A stretch of 64,000 nucleotides of DNA from Rachicladosporium sp. CCFEE 5018 (lineage: Eukaryota; Ascomycota; Dothideomycetes; Cladosporiales; Cladosporiaceae), in contig KZ111140.1 in the NCBI GenBank assembly GCA_002077045.2, positions 2,395,732 to 2,459,731 on the forward strand. Direction: 5' to 3'. Each line of letters starts with the position of its first letter. The first letter of the stretch is position 1. The position numbers and the translations under genes were made by a program. Below, in pieces: positions 18,851 to 27,540 of the stretch. The notes below the pieces were generated by a model. The model was not told where the DNA came from, did no database searches, and saw nothing but the letters and a program-made list of their open reading frames with translations.

Positions 18851-19711
18851 TCACTTTCTTCCCTTTCCCTTCCCTTTATTTTCCGATGCTTCGACGATGA
18901 ACCCACCTTTCACCACGGCATCCCTGGCAACTTGATTGATCAATCTGAATCGATCAGGTCCTAGCTTGACGCCTCCGTACCAACGGCTCACGACTACCAG
19001 TACATTCCAAGCTCCGATCAGCTCGAGCAAGTGCAGCAAGCGCCCACCTGCGGCCGTCTCGCCGTCGTCGTCGCAGTCCTGGATTTTGACATCGGCGGTC
19101 ACGGCCGATCGAATCCGCCAGGCCGAGATGTTATGCGTCGCTTTCGCGGCACGCTTGTCTTTGCTGAGGAGATGGGCAATTGCTGCATGGGCCTCCTCTG
19201 TTGAGGTAATGGGCGTGCAGCGTGCGAGGAAGAGGGACTTCTTCTCCGTGATAGGGTCGGAGAGAGTCCAGGTCGGTGGCGGGAAGTCATCGTCGGGCGG
19301 AGAGTCGTTCAGCTCGTGATATTCCATATCGCTTAAGGCGATCGCACCGATGGCATTCGGGTACTCCTGGCTTGCAGCATCGGCGTCGAAACGTGGAAGT
19401 CTCTGACCAGACTCCTCGACGAGGTCAAAGATGCATGGCGAGCCAGGGATGTAGATGTCCGCAAGGATCAGACGAACATGTTCAACGAGATCCTGCCCAT
19501 CGCCTTTGGCGACATGATCGCCGGTGCGTTGCGTGCCTAGGATTGACGGCGGCGCAGAAGGGTAATCATGTGGGAACTCGACTCGCAACGAGATCTCCGG
19601 ATGAGATGGCAATGTCAAGGCATATATAGCTTCGTCATCTGTAGACTCTAGAGTAGCCTCGCCATATATCGAGTTGATTGAAGTGATTTCATCCAGAAGG
19701 TCCTCGGACAT
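18851..19711 (-). CDS. YIH1: YIH1/IMPACT homologue, complete
   Basis: The protein has 286 residues. The N-terminal RWD domain (about 1-115) contains the family-typical LPSHPEISLRVEFPHDYPSAPP. The C-terminal IMPACT/UPF0029 domain (about 180-285) shows ITSTEEAHAAIAHLLSKDKRAAKATHNISAWRI and VVSRWYGGVKLGPDRFRLIN. YIH1/IMPACT competes with Gcn2 for Gcn1 and so damps the amino-acid starvation response in the cytosol. It ends in a Lys/Gly-rich tail. The first 83 residues occur again at 1-249. The gene marks the left side of the second duplicated block: the duplication begins at or before 19463, inside this gene, and its true left limit is hidden by the window edge of copy 1. Confidence 0.93.
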   Translation of the reverse strand: MSEDLLDEITSINSIYGEATLESTDDEAIYALTLPSHPEISLRVEFPHDYPSAPPSILGTQRTGDHVAKGDGQDLVEHVRLILADIYIPGSPCIFDLVEESGQRLPRFDADAASQEYPNAIGAIALSDMEYHELNDSPPDDDFPPPTWTLSDPITEKKSLFLARCTPITSTEEAHAAIAHLLSKDKRAAKATHNISAWRIRSAVTADVKIQDCDDDGETAAGGRLLHLLELIGAWNVLVVVSRWYGGVKLGPDRFRLINQVARDAVVKGGFIVEASENKGKGKGRK

Positions 19712-19980
19712 GTCGTGAGATGCACTGCAACGCGGCCATGCTAGGTACAGTGGGTGCTCATGACGGCGCCTTCACTGACTAGCTAACCAAAGTTTTCGAG
19801 TAGTGAAGAGTATCTCTGTGATACAACTACAGTATGTGAAGTGACCACAAGAGGGCTTGGCAAGCAAGGGATGCCCGATCCGGACTATCCGACTTCTTCA
19901 CGAGTCAAGAACGAAGATTGCTTGGTCGAGTGTACCGATCTCATTCACACTACTCATCTGTGCCTACGCCTGTACTCAGC
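19712..19980. promoter_or_regulatory. Divergent promoter between YIH1 and PRP45 (copy 2)
   Basis: A 269-bp spacer between divergent start codons. It aligns with 250-524 apart from scattered substitutions and one 6-bp deletion. No defined site was recognised. Confidence 0.5.
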
Positions 19981-21738
19981 ATGGCGACTCGACTCTCCCT
20001 CAGTAGTGCTCTACCGAAGCCGAAGTACAGCGGCGAAGAGGAAGCGCTGCCACGTCATACACAACAGAAAGGACCGCGGGTAGTTCATGCTCGTGAAGTC
20101 GAAAGCTCAGCACTAGTAGTGAAGCGCTCTGGACCACCTGCCTATGGACAGCGAGCATCATGGCGACCGCGGAGTGCGGAGGACTTCGGCGACGGAGGCG
20201 CATTTCCGGAAGTGCCTATTGCACAGTACCCGCTGGATATGGGCAGGAAAGGTGGTGCGAGTAGCTCAAATGCACTGGCTATGCAGGTGAACAATGAGGG
20301 CAAAGTCAAGTATGATGCGATAGCACGGAGAGGGCACGATGATAAGCGCATCATACACGCCAGCTTTAAGGACTTGATCCCCTTGAGGCAGCGAGCAGAT
20401 GTGGGTGAGATCAGTCTCGCTAAGCCGAGCGAGGAGGACGTGCAGGAGGCGAAGGAGCGGACGCAGAAGGCGCTGTCAGGTCTGGTGGCTGGAGCACTGG
20501 CTGCTCAGAAGCCGAAGAATGTCAAGGGGACTACGAGGCCTGAGCCAACATTTGTGCGGTACACGCCAACGAATCAGATGGGTGACAACAGCAAGCAGCA
20601 GGATCGGATCATGAAGATTGTGCAAAGGCAGCAGGATCCGATGGAGCCGCCGAAGCACAAGATTAAGAAGATCCCCAGAGGACCCCCAAGTCCACCTCCG
20701 CCTGTGATGCACTCGCCTCCGCGCAAGTTGACTGCGGAGGATCAGGAGGCTTGGAGGATTCCGCCGCCAGTGTCAAACTGGAAGAATCCGAAGGGTTACA
20801 CTGTACCACTAGACAAGCGATTGGCTGCAGATGGGAGAGGTCTGCAGGACGTCACAATCAACGACAAGTTTGCTCAGTTTGCTGAAGCATTGCACACTGC
20901 CGATCGGCATGCTCGAGAAGAAGTCACGCAACGGCAGCGTATGCAACAGCGCCTTGCTGAGAAGGAGAAAGAGCAAAAGGAGGCAGCCCTCCGAGCAGCC
21001 GCACAGAAAGCACGCGAAGACCGTGCCGCAGCCATGTCCTCCAGCAGACCCGGAGGACGCTCCCGCAGCGTGTCCTCGGCATCATCTCGCTCCTCCTATA
21101 CCTCTGACTCTCGCTCTCGGTCACGCTCCCACAGCGCCTCAAGACGTCGGTCCTCAGCCCAAGACGACGTCCGCGAGCGTGAACGCCTCCGCATCGAGAA
21201 GCGTGCCCAAGAAAAGCGACAAATGCAGCAAAAGAACATGGGCCACGAACGCCGAATGCAAATGCTCGCCCGCGACCAAAATCGCGACGTCTCCGAGAAA
21301 GTCGCGCTCGGTCTAGCCAAACCCACGCAAAACAAAGAAGCCATGTACGATTCCCGCCTCTTCAACCAGTCCTCGGGCTTCAACGCCGGCATTAACGAAG
21401 ACAACGCTTACGACAAGCCCTTATTTGCTGAGCGAGACGCACTGAACAGTATCTACCGGCCTTCTGTGGGTAACGATGACGAGGAGGACGAAGGCGAGAC
21501 GTTAGAAGGCATTGTGGGGGCGAAGAGGTTTGAGAGTTTGGGGAAGGCGCCTAAGGAGGGGTTCAAGGGGACTGATACGCAGGAGCAGAGGAGTGGGCCG
21601 GTGGTATTTGAGAGGGATAGGGGGGATTTGCCGGATGTGGAGGCGTTAATTCGGGAGGCTGAGAAAGGCGCGAAGAGGGCGGCTGAGGATGGTGATGGCG
21701 GAGGTGGTGGGAAGAGGAAGAAAGTGGATGACGAGTAG
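19981..21738 (+). CDS. PRP45: Pre-mRNA-processing protein 45, SNW/SKIP family (copy 2)
   Basis: The protein has 585 residues and the same architecture as copy 1: SNW signature at 265-267, SR-rich stretch and basic tail. Residue differences from copy 1 are few, such as T/S, G/A and F/L near the N-terminus, Q/R in the helical region and D/G near the end. Many base differences between the copies are synonymous, which points to purifying selection on both. The family member is essential for splicing in yeasts, so at least one copy must be active. I see nothing that would disable either. Confidence 0.93.
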   Translation: MATRLSLSSALPKPKYSGEEEALPRHTQQKGPRVVHAREVESSALVVKRSGPPAYGQRASWRPRSAEDFGDGGAFPEVPIAQYPLDMGRKGGASSSNALAMQVNNEGKVKYDAIARRGHDDKRIIHASFKDLIPLRQRADVGEISLAKPSEEDVQEAKERTQKALSGLVAGALAAQKPKNVKGTTRPEPTFVRYTPTNQMGDNSKQQDRIMKIVQRQQDPMEPPKHKIKKIPRGPPSPPPPVMHSPPRKLTAEDQEAWRIPPPVSNWKNPKGYTVPLDKRLAADGRGLQDVTINDKFAQFAEALHTADRHAREEVTQRQRMQQRLAEKEKEQKEAALRAAAQKAREDRAAAMSSSRPGGRSRSVSSASSRSSYTSDSRSRSRSHSASRRRSSAQDDVRERERLRIEKRAQEKRQMQQKNMGHERRMQMLARDQNRDVSEKVALGLAKPTQNKEAMYDSRLFNQSSGFNAGINEDNAYDKPLFAERDALNSIYRPSVGNDDEEDEGETLEGIVGAKRFESLGKAPKEGFKGTDTQEQRSGPVVFERDRGDLPDVEALIREAEKGAKRAAEDGDGGGGGKRKKVDDE

Positions 21739-22006
21739 TGAAGTGTTCTGTAATGGCGAGCGTAAATGTGGAAGTCTCGACAGTGAAGGGCATAGCGACC
21801 TGGCAAAGCACGAATGGGCATTCACTATGACTCCATCTATCACTAGAGGAAGGCGCACCCAGTGCACACACTCGCTCCTACTTCCACCACCTCTTACACT
21901 CACGTCACACCCTCCGCAGGATCCCATTCGAACCCTCGAGCACCGCATCCAAAGCCGACTCGACAGTCCGCAGATCGTCGAAATAATCAAGACCATCGTC
22001 ATCACC

Positions 22007-23425
22007 ATGGCGGCCTTACAATCGTCTGAGCCTTATCGGCCGCTCGCGACACAAGACTCGATGACCTCGTCATCAAGCGCGAACTCAGATATGCAGCCTC
22101 CGGTACCATATCAGCCTCACGGTGGCATGCCGGTAGCTTCCTTTTCATCGTTCGCCCACTCCAACATACAGCCCGCGGCACCATACCGGCCGTACGGTGG
22201 CATGGGCTTACCTTCATCCTCGACGGCGAGCACCTTCTCTAGTTTACCCTCCAATCTACAACCGCCGATGCCATATCAGCCCTTCGCCGCGCCGTCGATG
22301 ACAAGCCCAACACCGACGCAGGGTTCAGTGACTTCAGGTGCAATGCAGCCACCGGTGTCGTATGATCCCTTCGGCCACGCATATGCGACCGCAATTGCGT
22401 CGCCCACGAGAGACGGTCAGCGCGGCACCAGTAGCGACATACAGATGCCAGCGCCGTACCGGCCGATCGGACGACGGGCAGCTGGGTCTTCGAGACATAG
22501 ACTTGGCGATAATGCTTCGTCGTCCATACGTCCATATCCGACCAAATTCGCGACAGCCACCAGATCCAAGTTAAGCGATGGCACCAGGACTGTGCCAACG
22601 TCAGTAAGCACACCGATGTCCCTTCCCCTCTTCAGCTTTCCAGACTGGCCGCCGCTTCTGGTCTTTCTCATGATGGCCTTCATGTTCCTCCTTTGGCTCC
22701 TAGCCATAGTTCTCTACTTCACCACCTTTCCGCCGCATAATGGTTGGGTCAGACGTTTCTTCCGCCGCAACGGCCGACAGAAGATGGGAGACGACTACGT
22801 TCGACTCAATGAATATGATAGCGACGAAGGAAGTGAATCTGAAGACCTAGTCATGCGTGGGAACGGGGATATGGGGCATCTTGATTACCTCCGCCAGAAG
22901 GCTGAGAAGCGCCGCACTGAGAAGCAAAAGTGGGTCTCCGAAGTTGTGGCTGCTGAGGAGAAGCAAGTCGGCTTGGGTATCGCATCTGCCTCTGGCACAG
23001 GCTGTCACCCTGGACAGCTGCTTCGCCAGCGTCGCCGCAGGTCTCTCGATCTGCGCTTCCTGATGCCGGAGAAGCTGATGGAGAGCATCGAACAGATCAA
23101 GGACGCGGCTGTGTCCGCTCCGCTACCGCCTGCTCGCAGCTTCGACTCGTCGCCGTCGTCTTCAAGTCTATCGAGAAACAATAGCGAAGAGGATCTGGAG
23201 ACCGGAATGCATACATCTCTGCTGCTATCGTCGTATGGCCAGGAGCCGAAAGGTGGGCAGAAAGAAGGGTATGGCTTTGCGGCTTGGCTCGAGACTGTGA
23301 ATGCCGGGATCGAGTATGCTGCTGCGAAGCTAGCGAGGGCGGCGCATGACCATGTCGTTGCGCCGGAGGAGGGTCTGCTGCTGCCGCTTCGAGATGGGGA
23401 GAGGGAGGTCATGGCAAATAGCTGA
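22007..23425 (+). CDS. Proline/tyrosine-rich single-pass membrane protein, unknown function (copy 2)
   Basis: The protein has 472 residues, the same length as copy 1 despite many substitutions. The PYQP-type repeats are kept (PPVPYQPHG, APYRPYG, PPMPYQPF, PPVSYDPF, APYRPIG), as are the transmembrane segment after FPDWPPLL and the C-terminal block DLRFLMPEKL. Substitutions are concentrated in the linkers between repeats and in the juxtamembrane tail. Equal length with scattered replacements argues that both copies are translated. The function is unknown, and I found no relative to name. Confidence 0.75.
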   Translation: MAALQSSEPYRPLATQDSMTSSSSANSDMQPPVPYQPHGGMPVASFSSFAHSNIQPAAPYRPYGGMGLPSSSTASTFSSLPSNLQPPMPYQPFAAPSMTSPTPTQGSVTSGAMQPPVSYDPFGHAYATAIASPTRDGQRGTSSDIQMPAPYRPIGRRAAGSSRHRLGDNASSSIRPYPTKFATATRSKLSDGTRTVPTSVSTPMSLPLFSFPDWPPLLVFLMMAFMFLLWLLAIVLYFTTFPPHNGWVRRFFRRNGRQKMGDDYVRLNEYDSDEGSESEDLVMRGNGDMGHLDYLRQKAEKRRTEKQKWVSEVVAAEEKQVGLGIASASGTGCHPGQLLRQRRRRSLDLRFLMPEKLMESIEQIKDAAVSAPLPPARSFDSSPSSSSLSRNNSEEDLETGMHTSLLLSSYGQEPKGGQKEGYGFAAWLETVNAGIEYAAAKLARAAHDHVVAPEEGLLLPLRDGEREVMANS

Positions 23426-23563
23426 GCCAAGCAATTTGGCTTCGTAGTTCTAGTTTCACTCGGCAGTCGCATCTCGTTGGCGGCGTAGTATCGCCCTCAT
23501 TATGAGCTCTCATTATTGCTCCTCTCCCGGTTCGTGATGCAATCCCACTCTGCACTTCGTCAT

Positions 23564-24070
23564 TCACGACCGCCCAATCTGCTCCACCACCCTCCTAACC
23601 TCCGCTCTCTCCTCTTCCCTAACTCCCCATCCATCCAACATCCCCTCCCTCCGAAACAACACCGCAGTCTCCACCGCCGTCGGCTTCCCCACCCTCACCC
23701 CCGCCCCGGCCTGCACCAGCACCCCAACAACCTCCTCATACCCCTTGAACACCGCGCCAGCCAAGATGCTCTGCCCCCGATCATTCACAGCATCCACATC
23801 CGCTCCTTTCGCTATGAGTATTTCCACGGTGGACATGTGGTTATGATAAGAGGCGAGCATTAGAAGCGTGTCGCCAGAGGAGTTTGTGAGGTTTGGCGGG
23901 ATGCCGGCGGTGATATATTGGGTTAGGAGGGCGGTGTCGCCGTTGCGGGCGAGGTTGAAGAGTTTGGTCGCGAGGTCTAGGGCTTCTGGGGGGAGGGTCG
24001 GGCGGGGTTCGAGGTTGGAGGTGCTAGTAGGAGGGGAAGTAGGAGGGGTGGTGGCTTGAGGAAGGCCCAT
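23564..24070 (-). CDS. Small ankyrin-repeat protein (copy 2)
   Basis: The protein has 168 residues and very few differences from copy 1: F/S and P/L changes in the Pro/Thr-rich N-terminus, DHLPTVEML against NHMSTVEIL in the first repeat, and V/R near the end. The ankyrin consensus residues are unchanged. It converges with the membrane-protein gene ending at 23425, as in copy 1. The partner is unknown. Confidence 0.85.
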   Translation of the reverse strand: MGLPQATTPPTSPPTSTSNLEPRPTLPPEALDLATKLFNLARNGDTALLTQYITAGIPPNLTNSSGDTLLMLASYHNHMSTVEILIAKGADVDAVNDRGQSILAGAVFKGYEEVVGVLVQAGAGVRVGKPTAVETAVLFRREGMLDGWGVREEERAEVRRVVEQIGRS

Positions 24071-24511
24071 GTTGAATTATGCTGAGGGTCGGAACGTGAA
24101 TGAGAAAATTAATGCGATTGTAACGAAGGTTTCTATAGTGATTATGCTATTCCATTGTATGGATCGAGGTAGAGTGGCGAACTCATGACGTTGATCTTGC
24201 GAGAGACGTCAGATTCGACATCATTTTACTTGGTACTGTTGTGTCAAGAAGTACACATATAGTATCACAGACAGAAGTAATACGCAGTATACGAAGGAGC
24301 AAAGACGTAGACAAAACTCAGTCAGGTGAAGTATAGAGCACAATGCTTTGCGCTGCTACAGACATGCTAATCGTAATTCATCAAGTTGGGTATACCTTTT
24401 CTCGCCACCGCATCTTTCCGCCATCACCTTGCACTCCACACGGATGCCAATGGCTCTATCACCTGCCAGCGATCCGCCATCCCCTGGCAGCTGGTGCAGG
24501 GCTGTCCGCTC
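24071..24511. other. Intergenic, ankyrin-gene promoter region (copy 2)
   Basis: A 441-bp spacer that aligns with 4625-5069 with many substitutions and short indels. No gene or defined site was seen. Confidence 0.5.
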
Positions 24512-25867
24512 TCATCGCGCCAGCCCGACCTCGACGCTCACCTCCTTTTCCTTCTGCAACTTCATCGGCGCACCACTGGGTGCATAGCTCTTCGGTACAG
24601 GCGGCAACTTCAGCGGAAGCTCGCGCTCGCTGGCACCGCGAGGAACCAGCTTGGGTCGCTGCGACGATGTACTCGGGCGGCTTGGCACATAGACCTCTGG
24701 CTTAGCTGCTTTCGACTTGACGAGAGACTGAGTCGAGTACTTCGCCTCCGCGAGACTGGCCGAGATACCCTTATAAGCATTCACAGTGGCGCGGTCGCTT
24801 CGACCCATGCCCATGGCTGAGCCGAGCTTCTTGAACCCCTTTCTGGTAGGCACAAGAGGCGAGATCAAGTGGTCGTGCATCTGACTCCGGAGCGGGTACG
24901 GGTCGTCGTAGCTAAGGAACTCCCTCCAGCTCTGACCTTTGATTGGAGCAGGCTTTGCGGGTTTCTCTGCCTTGGCCGGTTTCTCTGATTTGGCAGGTAG
25001 CTTGCGTCTTGTAGGTACGACTGGCGAGAACATGTGATCCTTGATCTGCGTCTTCAGTGGGTATGGATCATCGTAGGTGAGGAAATCTCTCCAGCTCTGG
25101 CCTTTGGTAACGTCAGGAGCAGTGGCGCGCACTGGTTCTGTGGGTGCGAACGAAGTCTGCTCGCGAAGCTTGAGGTCCAAGACTTGCGAAGCTCCATCGG
25201 TCGATGTGGCTGGGGTCGACGGTATCGAACTAATCGATCTGCCCTCGCTCGACATGCGTGGCGTCGATGGGAAGCTATCATTGTGGAGACTGTCCTCGAT
25301 AGATTGAGATCGCTGCGATTCCTCTTCTGCGAATGGGAAGCCACGAGATGATGAGCTTGGTGTGCTGCGATGAGTCCTCGGGCTCGCTGGTATGTTGACG
25401 AGCTTGGGAGATGCCTGGGAGTCTTCTCTGCCCATTGGCCGCATGATCACAGCTTGAGCGCGGTAGAGCTGTCTCTCCGTCCGTGGTGTCTCGGTAGTAG
25501 GCGTCTTTGGAATGAATAGGGACAGTCTAGCAGGTACTGCTACAGCTTCAACGATCTCGCCACTGGAAGCAGAGCAGATGCTGTATGAGTCGCTGTCGGC
25601 GGGAGTCGAGACACCCTCTTCGTCCGAGTCGTAGCCACGCCACTGGAGCTGCTCTTCCAGCGGATCACCGCCCTCAATCGGGCCATCCTTGCGTGCAGAA
25701 GGACTCGTCTCGCCCTTGCTGATGTTGAGCAACTCGAGCGAGCGCCTGGCACTAATCACCTGCTTCTGCGTAGCACGCAAGACCTCGTTCTGATTCTCCA
25801 TACTTGCAGTAGTAGGCACAGTAGGATTGATCAAAAAGTCGTCCATATCGCGTTTGACCGTGAACAT
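24512..25867 (-). CDS. Uncharacterised protein with a duplicated GQSWREFL-YDDPYPL motif (copy 2)
   Basis: The protein has 451 residues from the ATG at 25865-25867. It shares with copy 1 the MDDFLINPTVPT start, the RGYDSDEEG acidic block and both ~34-residue motif units. The Lys/Ala/Glu spacer between the units is six residues shorter (one KAEKAV-type unit missing). The C-terminal end also differs slightly (KEKEVSVEVGLAR against KERKLSAEVGLAR). The two motif units are among the best conserved parts, which suggests they are the functional element. No function can be assigned. Confidence 0.72.
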   Translation of the reverse strand: MFTVKRDMDDFLINPTVPTTASMENQNEVLRATQKQVISARRSLELLNISKGETSPSARKDGPIEGGDPLEEQLQWRGYDSDEEGVSTPADSDSYSICSASSGEIVEAVAVPARLSLFIPKTPTTETPRTERQLYRAQAVIMRPMGREDSQASPKLVNIPASPRTHRSTPSSSSRGFPFAEEESQRSQSIEDSLHNDSFPSTPRMSSEGRSISSIPSTPATSTDGASQVLDLKLREQTSFAPTEPVRATAPDVTKGQSWRDFLTYDDPYPLKTQIKDHMFSPVVPTRRKLPAKSEKPAKAEKPAKPAPIKGQSWREFLSYDDPYPLRSQMHDHLISPLVPTRKGFKKLGSAMGMGRSDRATVNAYKGISASLAEAKYSTQSLVKSKAAKPEVYVPSRPSTSSQRPKLVPRGASERELPLKLPPVPKSYAPSGAPMKLQKEKEVSVEVGLAR

Positions 25868-26597
25868 CTTCGCAAGTCTCCACACGCGCGAACCGCGTGC
25901 TTCTAAATCATTTTCCGTCTCGCGTGGTTCTACACGGGGGTGTTCACATCACTATAAAGTGCATGGGCAAGCTACCGGAGGAGAGGGACGCACGGGGTAG
26001 TAGAAAGGGTCAGCATGGTAGACGAGGGTGTGCGGGTGCGAGAAGTAGTTGAGGCTGCTGGTTGGCTCCTTCCAATGCTACTTTGCAATGGTTGGCTTCC
26101 TGCCTCCGCTGCAGATCGGGCCGTGTGCGAAAGCTGCGCGGAGGGATGCAGGTGGAAAGTTAGTTCGCGAGGCTCTGCAGGAGGATCTGCGGCTGGGGGT
26201 TGTAGCAGATTGGCGAAGGTTCCGACGGTGGAAGGATTGAATTTGAGCATGGCGACTCTGGTAGCGATGGGTTTCATGGTGAGTCGTACTCGTCTCGAAT
26301 CCTCGCGTCCATATCTCGAACGTGACCTGCATTCTGTAAAGTCCACTGCATAAGTGGTATGCCCTCAGCGAGTCGCCACAACACCACCAACACGCTCAGT
26401 TCCATCCTGCGCTCGGAACAGGAAGGTGCTGATCCAACCACACGCGCGCAAGTCATGGTCGCACGCGCGCCTCGCATCAGCGAATCGCTCGCGCAGTGCA
26501 TGCTGCCGCATTTTCGTCACGAGGCACCTTACAACGACTCAGACAAGCTTTCGTAAATTCACCCCAAGAGTTCACCCAGAGTTTCTAACGGCCGGCA
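25868..26597. other. Upstream region of the motif protein, with a weak candidate ORF (copy 2)
   Basis: The span holds the promoter of the gene at 24512-25867 and the candidate minus-strand frame listed at 25972-26277. A longer open frame seen in copy 1 (6527-7138, without an upstream ATG) is broken by stops in copy 2, so it is not a conserved gene as a whole. Confidence 0.4.
25972..26277 (-). CDS. Candidate small ORF, 101 residues (copy 2)
   Basis: This is the counterpart of 6527-6853. The core from STVGTFANLLQPPAADPP to QSSIGRSQPAASTT is the same except E/G at one site. The N-terminal dozen residues and the C-terminal tail differ. The function is unknown and coding status is doubtful. Confidence 0.25.
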   Translation of the reverse strand: MKPIATRVAMLKFNPSTVGTFANLLQPPAADPPAEPRELTFHLHPSAQLSHTARSAAEAGSQPLQSSIGRSQPAASTTSRTRTPSSTMLTLSTTPCVPLLR

Positions 26598-26765
26598 ATG
26601 CCACGTCCAAAGGCTAGTACAATTGACCTCGTCAACCCATCCACTTCACTACCACACCACACTACACTCCGTCTTCCGCATACCTCTTCCCTCTCCACAC
26701 CCACAGTCAGCACGCACGCAGATCACGCGGTGCACAGGCTGGACCCTCATAGCCCGTGGCGATAA
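26598..26765 (+). CDS. Candidate 55-residue ORF conserved in both copies (copy 2)
   Basis: The predicted peptide is identical to that at 7174-7341, with three synonymous base differences. It stops at TAA 26763-26765. No homologue is recognised. In this copy an indel just downstream (around 26888-26905) breaks the longer overlapping frame that is open in copy 1, while this 55-codon frame is untouched. Confidence 0.35.
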   Translation: MPRPKASTIDLVNPSTSLPHHTTLRLPHTSSLSTPTVSTHADHAVHRLDPHSPWR

Positions 26766-27540
26766 GGCCATGTCCACCCGCCAGACCGTTTCTGACCCGG
26801 AGCCGGCTGAAGAAAGAGGCTCTGTCCGCAGCGTTTCATCCGCAGGTAGAGTGCGGAGCAGCGTTGTGTGGAGACTAGCCTCGGCGGCAGTAGCGCAAGC
26901 GCATCTCAGGCTGATGAGATCGGCGTGGGGAAATGTCGGGTTGTGCAGCTCTTGGCGTGGGCCATGGCGAGAAGGGTAGATGCTGTGTAGATTAACCGGC
27001 TACTTTGTCGAGTTGGTATGCATGTGAGAACTGCCGGATTGGATCCTATGGCAGCTACGAGGTCGAACACCAGTCTGGACCCAAGGTCACCGGCTCGAAA
27101 ACGCACGACACCGGGCGTAGAACTCGAGCAAGATCTCATCACAGTCGCGTACAAATCGGCAGATGCAAAAGCTACTCCTCACAGAAGCAATACAAACGCT
27201 GCAACTCGTGTCGACATGCGGACGCACGCCGATCCGAGGCTTGAAAGTGCAGATGTCTTCCCCCGATACTTCTCCTGGAACGAGCGGCGCGGTCAAACAC
27301 TTCTGTCGTGCTACGAGACGGTTAGCAGAGAATAGTACACTCCAGTCGCACCCGTGACCGTGGCACTGATACATGATGATGGTGGTGGTAACACAACAGC
27401 TACTCGCGCGAGACTCGTGTTGTCTTGATGCACATTTAGTGCGAATGAACGCGTCACTCTACTCCAAGACAACGCTCTAGACAGCGCTGCGCGTGTCCTC
27501 CGTCCCTTTCGCACGCAGCTCAGTCCACCCCGCCAGTGCT
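26766..27540. other. Intergenic between the small ORF and the XRN1 3' end (copy 2)
   Basis: No supported gene. The region aligns with 7342-8127 with substitutions and indels, and probably contains the XRN1 3' UTR. Confidence 0.45.
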